A stretch of DNA of 6,588 nt. Origin: Candidatus Egaibacter danicus. Lineage in GTDB: Bacteria > Pseudomonadota > Gammaproteobacteria > Burkholderiales > Burkholderiaceae. This document shows, one piece after another, positions 1 to 5,936 of the stretch. Location: assembly GCA_011391115.1 (NCBI GenBank), contig JAABRC010000110.1, forward strand, positions 1 to 6,588. The letters are read 5' to 3'. The notes under the pieces are model-generated. The model saw only the letters and a program-made list of their open reading frames with translations, ran no database searches and was not told the DNA's origin. Each line of letters starts with the position of its first letter. Within the stretch, counting starts at the first letter, position 1. A program made the position numbers and the translations under genes.

Positions 1-38
1 CCCGTGATAATCACGGTACGGTTATCACAAATACCCAT
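1..38 (-). CDS. Short-chain dehydrogenase/reductase, N-terminus only (cut by the left edge)
   Basis: Reading the minus strand from an ATG at 38-36 gives MGICDNRTVIITG, which runs off the window after 12 full codons and two bases. The hydrophobic strand followed by T-G is the usual opening of a Rossmann-fold short-chain dehydrogenase (SDR), where TGxxxGxG binds the NAD(P) cofactor. Only the first T-G of that motif is visible. A Shine-Dalgarno sequence AAGGGA sits five bases before the ATG. The gene follows the amidase after 61 bases in the same direction, so it is probably co-transcribed. SDRs are common in steroid and acyl-CoA degradation clusters, where they oxidise or reduce ring or side-chain hydroxyl groups, and some steroid-cluster SDRs begin in a similar way. 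The substrate cannot be judged from 13 residues. The SDR call is likely but depends on the sequence beyond the left edge. Confidence 0.68.
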   Translation of the reverse strand, partial: MGICDNRTVIIT

Positions 39-43
39 TTCAG

Positions 44-49
44 TCCCTT
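44..49 (-). promoter_or_regulatory. Ribosome-binding site of the downstream SDR gene
   Basis: On the minus strand this reads AAGGGA, five bases before the ATG at 38-36. It is the main support, besides the SDR-like peptide, that a real gene starts here. Confidence 0.6.
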
Positions 50-99
50 AAGTTGCTTGCTCGGCAAACCTGCGTCAAAGCAAGGCCTACCGGCAAAAA

Positions 100-1674
100 T
101 TACGCTTTAAAAATCGATACGTCAGGCAGGCGCTGGGCCCACGGCACTGCCTGTTCCAACTGGGCCGCCAGGCGCAGCAAACGTCCTTCGCGCCCAAAAG
201 GCGCAACAAAATGTGCGCCCACCGGTAGCTGGTCGGCCGTCCAGTGCATGGGCAAGGACATGGCGGGGTGCCCACTGATATTGAACAGCGAGGTAAATGC
301 GGATGACTTCATCGCCTCGGCGGCATAACTCTCAAAGGGCTGGTCGAGCCTGAGCACACCGAGCATCTGCGCCGGTGCGGCGGTGGTCGGTGTCAGGATC
401 AGGTCGTACTGGCTCAGGAAGATATCCAGCAACTGCCCGGCCTTGTCGAAGCCCGCGCGCGCCCTGTAGAGTTGCTGGGCCGTGGTCTTTTTGGCTGCCT
501 GCAAGGTGGCCCAATTCAGCGGTTCCATCTCGTCTTCACGCACGGCACGGCCAAGCTGTTTTTCGCGATATTCAATGGCGTTGAGCATCCCCGCAGCCAT
601 GCCCGCTGACATGCCGGCGTAGACCTCCTGCACGGGCAATTCGGGCATGGCTTCCTCCAGCACATGGCCCATGGCCTCGCAGATCTTGACGGCCTTGTCC
701 AAAGCGGCCAGACAATCGGCGTGAACAGGAACGCCGAAGTAATTCTTGCGCCAGACGGCAATGCGCAGCTTGCGCTCCGGCTGCGCCAGCGCCTGTACAT
801 AGCTGCCAGCCACATCACTGGGCGGGCGAACGCGCGAGCCCCATTCCGGGCCAGCGCTCAAGTCCAGCATCAGCGCACTGTCGCGCACACTGCGGCTTAT
901 GACATGGTTGACGGACAGCCCGACCGCGCCATCGAGTGCATCGGGGCCTGCAGGCACACGGCCACGGCTTGGCTTGAGACCAAACACACCACAGTGTGCC
1001 GCAGGGATACGGATGGAGCCCCCCCCATCACTGGCATGAGCCACGGGAAGAATGCCACAGGCCACCACCGCCGCTGCGCCACCGGATGAGCCCCCTGGGG
1101 AGAACTTGGGATTCCATGGATTGGGCGTGAGGCCATAGAGCCGTGATTCCGTGGCGGGGGTCATGCCGAACTCGGGCGCAGCCGTCTTGCCGAAAATGTT
1201 CAGCCCGGCCGCCTTGTAGCGCTGCACCAGGGTCGAGTCTTGTGTGGCCACGGCGCCCTTGAAGAAGGCACAACCATTCGTGGTGACGGTCCCCTGCATG
1301 CTCTGTCCCAAATCCTTGAGCAGAAAAGGCACACCCCACAGGGGGGCCGCCGCCACGGCATGCTGGCGCGCCTCACGGCCCATAGCCGAGAGTTTTTTAG
1401 CCTGCTCTCGGGCCAGGTCGAAGTCGCGTAGCACCACTGCATTGAGCTTGGGCAAGGCTTCGACACGCGCGATCACGCCGTCCAGCGCTTCCAACGGCGT
1501 CATCTCACCACGGCTAAGTTGCGTGGCCAAAGCAACTGCATCTTGGGGCACAGCCAACTTGTCTGAAGTCACTGCCGAGGATTTGGCTGTGGCAGGCATG
1601 GCCGCTACCGCCGCACTGGCTGCCGCGACCTTCAGAAAAAGGCGGCGATCCAGGTCATTCACGTTGTTATGCAT
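100..1674 (-). CDS. Tat-exported amidase-signature family hydrolase
   Basis: This 524-residue protein belongs to the amidase signature family, serine hydrolases that cleave amide bonds (sometimes esters) with a Ser-cisSer-Lys triad. All three residues are visible: Lys120 in FLLKD, Ser196 in GGSSGG (194-199), and nucleophile Ser220 in DGGGSIRIP. The Ser196-Ser220 spacing matches that of fatty acid amide hydrolase. The N-terminus has a twin-arginine export signal: LDRRLFLK (residues 8-15), an alanine-rich hydrophobic stretch to about residue 28, then a possible cleavage site after ATA (28-30). The usual Ser/Thr before RR is Asp here. The ATG at 1674-1672 is chosen because GAGGA lies six bases upstream and the start gives a complete signal. 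The gene starts 28 bases after the thiolase stop, in the same direction. Its periplasmic location sets it apart from its cytoplasmic neighbours. The substrate is unknown; cleavage of an amide-conjugated steroid such as a bile salt is only an inference from context. Confidence 0.93.
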   Translation of the reverse strand: MHNNVNDLDRRLFLKVAAASAAVAAMPATAKSSAVTSDKLAVPQDAVALATQLSRGEMTPLEALDGVIARVEALPKLNAVVLRDFDLAREQAKKLSAMGREARQHAVAAAPLWGVPFLLKDLGQSMQGTVTTNGCAFFKGAVATQDSTLVQRYKAAGLNIFGKTAAPEFGMTPATESRLYGLTPNPWNPKFSPGGSSGGAAAVVACGILPVAHASDGGGSIRIPAAHCGVFGLKPSRGRVPAGPDALDGAVGLSVNHVISRSVRDSALMLDLSAGPEWGSRVRPPSDVAGSYVQALAQPERKLRIAVWRKNYFGVPVHADCLAALDKAVKICEAMGHVLEEAMPELPVQEVYAGMSAGMAAGMLNAIEYREKQLGRAVREDEMEPLNWATLQAAKKTTAQQLYRARAGFDKAGQLLDIFLSQYDLILTPTTAAPAQMLGVLRLDQPFESYAAEAMKSSAFTSLFNISGHPAMSLPMHWTADQLPVGAHFVAPFGREGRLLRLAAQLEQAVPWAQRLPDVSIFKA

Positions 1675-1702
1675 GGTGTTTCCTCATCTTTTTTATATGG
1701 CG

Positions 1703-2866
1703 TTACAGGCGCTCGATGATGGTCACGTTGGCCTGGCCGCCGCCTTCACACATAGTTTGCAGGCCATATCGGCCACCGGTGCGCTCCAGTTCATGCAGCA
1801 GGGTGGTCATGAGTTTGGTGCCAGAAGCACCCAGCGGATGGCCCAGCGCGATGGCACCGCCATTGACATTGGTGCGTTCGTGAGGGTAACGGGTTTCCTT
1901 CAGCCAGGCCATGACCACCGAAGCAAAGGCCTCGTTGATCTCAACCAGATCCATATCTTCAAGCTTCATGCCGGATTTTTTCAACGCATGGACGGTAGCG
2001 CTGATCGGTGCCGTGAGGTGCCAGATGGGGTCATCGGCGCGCACGCTCAGGTGCGCAATACGGGCGCGCGGCGTCAATTGGTAACGTTTCAGAGCAACCT
2101 CCGAGACCACCAATACTGCGGAGGAAGCGTCGCACGTGGAACTTGAGACAGCGGCCGTTATTTTGGGGTAGGTCGTGTCCACCGGCGCCAAACTGGCCAA
2201 CTTTTCCAGCGTGCTGGGGCGAGCGGTCTCGTCCATGCGGAAGTCGCCACCGGGCAGGGGAAATGGCACGATCTCGCGCTCAAAACGCCCTTCGGCGATG
2301 GCCCGCAACGCGCGGTCATGGCTTTCCTTGGCAAATCGTTCCATGTCTTCGCGCGACAGCCCCCAGTGGTCGGCAATGCGCTGAGCTGCATAAAACTGGT
2401 TGACGGGCGCATCGCCAAAACGTGCCTGCCAGCCCTTGCTTTGGGCAAATGGCGTGGTGAATCCCAGGGGCTGACCCGCCAGCATCGCCGATGAAATCGG
2501 GATGCTGCTCATGGTTTGCACGCCACCAGCCAGCACCACGTCCTGTGTGCCACTCATGACGGCCTGGGCAGCGAAGTGCACCGCCTGCTGGGACGAGCCA
2601 CATTGGCGGTCCACCGTGGTACCAGGCACACTCACCGGCATGCCGGCGGCCAGCCAGGAGGTACGGGCAATGTCACCGGCCAGTGCGCCGATGGTGTCGA
2701 CACAGCCAAAGATGACGTCGTCGTAATCTTCAGGAGGAATCGGGTTGCGCCCGACAATGGCGCGGATGACGTGGGCCCCCAGATCGGCGCCATGCACTTG
2801 GGCAAGAGAGCCGTTTCGCTTTCCCGTGGGTGAGCGCAAGGCATCAACAATATAAGCTTCAGCCAT
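1703..2866 (-). CDS. fadA6: Acetyl-CoA acetyltransferase (thiolase), FadA6/ScdF-like
   Basis: This 387-residue protein is a full-length degradative thiolase, which uses CoA to cut a 3-oxoacyl-CoA into acetyl-CoA and a shortened acyl-CoA in the cytoplasm. Catalytic residues are visible: Cys89 in VDRQCGSSQQA, Asn311 in INEAFA, His343 in GHPLGASG, and Cys373 in CEGGGQANVTIIERL. The N-terminal MAEAYIVDALRSPTGKR, length and C-terminus strongly recall mycobacterial FadA6, which removes acetyl-CoA from the linear dioxo-diacyl-CoA made after steroid ring C is opened. The start at 2866 is preferred over an in-frame start 19 codons upstream (2923): it matches the family N-terminus and has GGAG nine bases upstream, whereas the extension overlaps the previous gene. 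Only four bases separate it from that gene's stop. One loop, residues 241-248, departs from the usual SQISDGA-like sequence. The thiolase call is near certain; the FadA6 assignment rests on resemblance and neighbours. Confidence 0.9.
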   Translation of the reverse strand: MAEAYIVDALRSPTGKRNGSLAQVHGADLGAHVIRAIVGRNPIPPEDYDDVIFGCVDTIGALAGDIARTSWLAAGMPVSVPGTTVDRQCGSSQQAVHFAAQAVMSGTQDVVLAGGVQTMSSIPISSAMLAGQPLGFTTPFAQSKGWQARFGDAPVNQFYAAQRIADHWGLSREDMERFAKESHDRALRAIAEGRFEREIVPFPLPGGDFRMDETARPSTLEKLASLAPVDTTYPKITAAVSSSTCDASSAVLVVSEVALKRYQLTPRARIAHLSVRADDPIWHLTAPISATVHALKKSGMKLEDMDLVEINEAFASVVMAWLKETRYPHERTNVNGGAIALGHPLGASGTKLMTTLLHELERTGGRYGLQTMCEGGGQANVTIIERL

Positions 2867-2870
2867 GAAT

Positions 2871-3965
2871 TCAGGCTCCGGTTGACAAAGAGAAATCGAA
2901 GGTATCGCCAGGACCCGGCGCACTCACGCGGGCGTCACCCAGCAAGAAATCAGCCATGCGGGCCTGGTGGAAGGTGCGGTCACCCCAAGCGGCATCGAGC
3001 ACCCATGCACGCTTCATGAACATCTGCAGATCGACCTCCCAGGTGTAGCCCATGGCACCGTGAACGTGGATACCCTTGCGCGCGGCGGTCCAGGCGGCAT
3101 CGGCACAGACCAGCTTGGCGTGTGACACCCACGCCGCCAGGTTGGCTTCACGGTGCACCAGGGCATGAACAGCACGGTAAAACACGGGCTTGGCAAATTC
3201 AATCTTGGTCACCACGTCCGCCAAATGGTGCTTGACGGCCTGAAAGGAGCCAATCGGCTTGCCAAACTGCTTGCGCTGGGCCACGTAGTCCACCGACAAG
3301 TCCAGCATGCGCTGCGCCAGGCCGATCAGCTGCCCGGCCACACACAGGGCGCCGCGTTCCAGTGTCTCGTCCCACAGTCGCTGACCGGTCGGCCCATCGG
3401 TCACCAGGGTGAGCGGACTCGGCTTCCAGTCCACCTTGGCCAGGCGACGCGAGGCATCGATGCTGCGAAAAGGGGTCAGGTTGACCGCATTCCCGGACAC
3501 GGCATGCAAGGCCAGTCCGTTCGGCGTGGCCTCTGCCAACAACAACAAATCGGCCAGATGGGCATCCGCCACATAGGGGTTGATCGGATGCCCGACCGCA
3601 ATCCGGCAGGTGCCGTCCACAATGCGCGACAACCAAGTGGCGCGCAACGGGTGCTCAGGGGGCAATCCGGCCAGCAGCCCGGCAGCCACATAGGCGGTAT
3701 CGCCCAGCGAATCGGGAATGGCGTAATAACCCAGCTCCTGGGTCATCAGGGCCCAGTCGATGTCGTTGAGGCCCAAGCCGCCTTCGGCTTCGGGCACTGA
3801 CAGGCCCATCAAGCCCTGCGCCGCAATCTTGCCGCGTAATTCGGGCGAGCGTCCGATGTCGGTTTCCCAAATCTCGCGCAGCATTTCCGGTGCCGCTTCG
3901 GTCATCAGAAAACGACTCACCGAGTCGCGAAAGGCGATCTGGTCGCCGCTGAAAGTGAAGTCCAT
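2871..3965 (-). CDS. Acyl-CoA dehydrogenase-like subunit, probably the non-catalytic partner of a heteromer
   Basis: This 364-residue protein has the acyl-CoA dehydrogenase (ACAD) fold: an N-terminal helical domain starting MDFTFSGDQIAFRDSV, a degenerate middle domain, and a C-terminal domain with RKQFGKPIGSFQAVKHHLADV (231-251) and HGAMGYTWEVDLQMFMKRA (302-320). It lacks the SEPxAGSD-type motif of the middle domain. It also has no glutamate at either known catalytic-base position: Gly205 aligns with isovaleryl-CoA dehydrogenase Glu254, and Trp327 lies where medium-chain ACAD has Glu376. Such subunits occur in bacterial steroid catabolism as partners in alpha2beta2 enzymes, for example mycobacterial FadE26-FadE27 or FadE31-FadE32. 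The catalytic partner is probably the gene 13 bases upstream. The start at 3965 is preferred over a longer in-frame start at 4205 because that extension runs inside the previous gene, and AGGGG lies seven bases before this ATG. Its acyl-CoA substrate cannot be read from sequence. Confidence 0.88.
   Translation of the reverse strand: MDFTFSGDQIAFRDSVSRFLMTEAAPEMLREIWETDIGRSPELRGKIAAQGLMGLSVPEAEGGLGLNDIDWALMTQELGYYAIPDSLGDTAYVAAGLLAGLPPEHPLRATWLSRIVDGTCRIAVGHPINPYVADAHLADLLLLAEATPNGLALHAVSGNAVNLTPFRSIDASRRLAKVDWKPSPLTLVTDGPTGQRLWDETLERGALCVAGQLIGLAQRMLDLSVDYVAQRKQFGKPIGSFQAVKHHLADVVTKIEFAKPVFYRAVHALVHREANLAAWVSHAKLVCADAAWTAARKGIHVHGAMGYTWEVDLQMFMKRAWVLDAAWGDRTFHQARMADFLLGDARVSAPGPGDTFDFSLSTGA
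2876..2879 (-). promoter_or_regulatory. Ribosome-binding site of the thiolase, placed inside the preceding gene's end
   Basis: GGAG on the minus strand lies nine bases before the thiolase ATG (2866-2864) and within the last codons of the acyl-CoA dehydrogenase-like gene, whose TGA is at 2873-2871. It supports the 387-residue start and suggests that translation of the two genes is coupled. Confidence 0.6.
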
Positions 3966-3972
3966 GGTCAGG

Positions 3973-3977
3973 CCCCT
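3973..3977 (-). promoter_or_regulatory. Ribosome-binding site of the second acyl-CoA dehydrogenase-like gene
   Basis: AGGGG on the minus strand lies seven bases before the ATG at 3965-3963, within the 13-base gap after the previous stop. It supports the short start over the in-frame extension to 4205. Confidence 0.6.
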
Positions 3978-3978
3978 G

Positions 3979-5139
3979 TCAAGATTTGGGCAAACCGAGC
4001 ATGCGCTCGGCGATGATGTTGCGCTGGATTTCGTTGCTGCCGGCGTAGATCGGGCCGGCCTGGGCAAACAAGAATCCTTCGAGCCAATCGTGTGCCTCTG
4101 GGTCGTCACAAACCTCGGCATAGGGCCCCAGGATGCGCATCGCTGTCTCGTGTAATTGCAAGTCCAGTTCCGACCAGAAGATCTTGTTGGTGCTGGACTC
4201 GGCACCGATGGTGGCGCCTTGCGCCATGCGGCTCACGGTGTGGTAGGTGGCCAGGGTGTAGGCCTGCGCCCCCATCCAGGCTCGCGTCACCGCCTCACGG
4301 ATCGACGGGTCACGGTCGGCACTGGCCTGATGACGGCGGTACAGCGCGACCAGCTTCTGGGCACTGCGCTGGTAACGCGCGGGTGAGCGCAACAGCAGGC
4401 CGCGCTCGAACCCAGCCGTGGCCATGGCCACATGCCAACCCTGGCCTTCCTCACCCACACGGTTGCTGACCGACACCTTGACATCGTCAAAGAACACCTC
4501 GGCAAAGGCCTGCTTGCCGTTGAGCGCGCGGATCGGCCGGATGGTGATGCCGGGTGCGTCCAGCGGCACCATCAGGTACGTCAGGCCATGGTGGCGACTT
4601 GACGCCGGGTCGCTGCGGAACAGGCCGAACAACCAATTGGCAAACAGGGCACGGGTGGACCAGGTCTTCTGACCGTTAAGCACATAGTGTTCACCATCAT
4701 CACTGCGCAGTGCGCGGCTGGTGATGGCGGCCATGTCGGAGCCTGCATTGGGCTCACTCCAGCCCTGCGCCCACATGTCATCACAACGCGCCATGCGTGG
4801 CAGGAATCGGGATTTTTGCTCGGGCGTGCCAAACTCCATCAAGGTAGGCCCCAGCAGATTGATGCCGTTCTGGTTGACACGTTGCGGCGCATCGGCAGCC
4901 CAATATTCCTCTTCGAAGATCAGCCATTCGGTCAGACTGCAACCGCGCCCACCCAATTCCTTGGGCCAGGTAACACTGCTCCAACCCGCATCGGCCAGTT
5001 GGGCCTCCCATTGGCGGTGCTGCTCGAACCCATCGCGGGTGTCATAGCTGGCAAACGCCTCAGTGGGCACGTTGGCCTGCAGCCAGGCTCGCACCTCGGC
5101 GCGAAAGGCTTGCTGCTCAGGGGTATAACTCAGTTCCAT
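3979..5139 (-). CDS. Acyl-CoA dehydrogenase, catalytic subunit (FadE30/FadE31-like)
   Basis: This 386-residue flavoprotein should oxidise an acyl-CoA to the 2,3-enoyl-CoA using FAD and pass electrons to electron-transfer flavoprotein. It shows the complete ACAD layout: helical N-domain (MELSYTPEQQAFRAEVRAWL), the signature QGWSEPNAGSDMAA (125-138), INGQK-like LNGQKTW (154-160), and the C-terminal YAGSNEIQRNIIAERMLGLP. Glu245 in the GFERG motif lies where isovaleryl-CoA dehydrogenase and mycobacterial ChsE4 (FadE26) have the catalytic base. The Glu376 position of medium-chain ACAD is Ala366. Stretches such as ADAPQRVNQ, LLGPTLMEFGTPEQ and VAMATAGFERG recall mycobacterial steroid-ring FadE30/FadE31 proteins. 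The ATG at 5139 has AAAGGA seven bases upstream and follows the crotonase stop by 17 bases. The gene directly downstream encodes the probable partner subunit. The ACAD call is certain; which pathway step it performs is inferred. Confidence 0.94.
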   Translation of the reverse strand: MELSYTPEQQAFRAEVRAWLQANVPTEAFASYDTRDGFEQHRQWEAQLADAGWSSVTWPKELGGRGCSLTEWLIFEEEYWAADAPQRVNQNGINLLGPTLMEFGTPEQKSRFLPRMARCDDMWAQGWSEPNAGSDMAAITSRALRSDDGEHYVLNGQKTWSTRALFANWLFGLFRSDPASSRHHGLTYLMVPLDAPGITIRPIRALNGKQAFAEVFFDDVKVSVSNRVGEEGQGWHVAMATAGFERGLLLRSPARYQRSAQKLVALYRRHQASADRDPSIREAVTRAWMGAQAYTLATYHTVSRMAQGATIGAESSTNKIFWSELDLQLHETAMRILGPYAEVCDDPEAHDWLEGFLFAQAGPIYAGSNEIQRNIIAERMLGLPKS

Positions 5140-5156
5140 TTTGGATTCCTTTGCAA

Positions 5157-5912
5157 TCAGAACTTGGCGTCGCGCTTCGCAACGAAGGCTTCACGGGTTT
5201 CAGCCGAGTCCGGGCTCATGTAGGCCTGCAGCGTAAAGCCCTGCTCCCAGCGGTATTTGTCTTCCAGATTGCCGTCTTCAATGCCGGTCAGGGCTTCCTT
5301 GGCAATACGGATCATGGCCGGACTCTTGGCGGCGATTTTGCCGGCAATGGCCAGCGCGGTGTCGCGCAATTCGGCGCGCGGCACCACCCGCTCAATGGCC
5401 CCCAACCGGTAGGCTTCGGGGGCACCAATCATGTCGCCGGTGAAAAACAGGTAACGCGTTTTCTGCACGCCAAACATGCGCTGCAAATGCGCCGCCCCAC
5501 CCATTGCTCCGCGATCCACCTCGGGCAGGCCAAAGCTGGCATCGTCGGCCGCGACCACGATGTCGGCTGCGCCACAAATGCCAATGCCGCCACCCAGCAC
5601 AAAACCTTGCACAGCGGCTATCACTGGCACCTTGTTGAGGTGAACCGCCTTGAAAGTGGCGTAATTGCCGGCGTTCACATCAATGATCAGCTTGTCATTG
5701 GCCGCCAGCTCTTTGATGTCAACGCCGGCACAAAAGCCGCGACCCTCGGCGCGAATGACGATCACCCGCACGTCGGGGCGCTCACCGGTTGACGCGATTT
5801 CAGCGGCCAGGCCAGACCAACCGGCGGCATTGAGCGCATTCACGGGTGGGCGATCCAGCACGATTTCGGCGACGCCGTTGTCATGAAGTTGGGTATAAAA
5901 CTGTTGTGTCAT
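5157..5912 (-). CDS. echA20: Crotonase-family ring-opening hydrolase, EchA20/ScdY-like
   Basis: This 251-residue protein has the crotonase fold. The oxyanion-hole segments are CAGVDIKE (61-68) and GGGIGICGAAD (107-117). Glu131 in FGLPEVDRGAMGG matches the second catalytic glutamate of enoyl-CoA hydratase (Glu164), while the first (Glu144) is replaced by glycine. The segments AEGRGFCAGVDIKE, VPVIAAVQGF, FGLPEVDRGA and YRWEQGFT are close to what I recall of M. tuberculosis EchA20, which hydrolyses the five-membered D ring of a HIP-derived CoA ester; ScdY is the corresponding protein in Comamonas testosteroni. A standard hydratase function is therefore less likely than ring-opening hydrolysis. 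The ATG at 5912 has AAAGGA 11 bases upstream, a slightly long spacing, but it gives the family-typical N-terminus. It lies 24 bases after the IpdC-like gene and 17 before the acyl-CoA dehydrogenase, in one operon. Confidence 0.9.
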   Translation of the reverse strand: MTQQFYTQLHDNGVAEIVLDRPPVNALNAAGWSGLAAEIASTGERPDVRVIVIRAEGRGFCAGVDIKELAANDKLIIDVNAGNYATFKAVHLNKVPVIAAVQGFVLGGGIGICGAADIVVAADDASFGLPEVDRGAMGGAAHLQRMFGVQKTRYLFFTGDMIGAPEAYRLGAIERVVPRAELRDTALAIAGKIAAKSPAMIRIAKEALTGIEDGNLEDKYRWEQGFTLQAYMSPDSAETREAFVAKRDAKF

Positions 5913-5936
5913 GAGGTGATATTTCCTTTGTGCCGA

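Noticed and set aside
2..28. Palindrome CCGTGATAATCACGG and a further inverted GTTATCAC, resembling a regulator operator.
   Set aside because: It lies inside the first codons of the probable SDR gene and is explained by the coding of RTVIIT. The arms are separated by a single base, so it is not a hairpin, and it is downstream of the start rather than in a promoter.
39..99. Possible terminator between the amidase and the SDR gene (CTTGCT and AGCAAG arms, 56-61 and 79-84).
   Set aside because: The stem is only six base pairs with a 17-base loop and is not followed by a T-run on the minus strand. The next gene's ribosome-binding site follows directly, so read-through is more likely.
1244..2146. 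Plus-strand open frame of 300 codons running antisense to the amidase and thiolase genes.
   Set aside because: It spans the junction of two well-supported minus-strand genes, has no recognisable domain and has a low-complexity Ser/Arg/Ala-rich start. Long antisense frames are expected opposite GC-rich coding sequence.
2867..2923. N-terminal extension of the thiolase by 19 codons.
   Set aside because: The extra residues overlap the preceding gene, do not resemble a thiolase N-terminus, and a good ribosome-binding site supports the start at 2866.
3153..3800. Plus-strand open frame of 215 codons, rich in His, Gln and Gly.
   Set aside because: It is wholly antisense to the acyl-CoA dehydrogenase-like gene, shows no family motif, and its composition is typical of a reverse-frame shadow.
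3966..4205. N-terminal extension of the second acyl-CoA dehydrogenase-like protein by 80 codons.
   Set aside because: The extension lies mostly within the preceding gene in another frame, is low in hydrophobic residues, and the family N-terminus MDFTFSGDQ begins at 3965.
5151..5792. Plus-strand open frame of 213 codons opposite the crotonase.
   Set aside because: The minus-strand frame encodes a complete crotonase with all expected motifs; the antisense product resembles no known protein.
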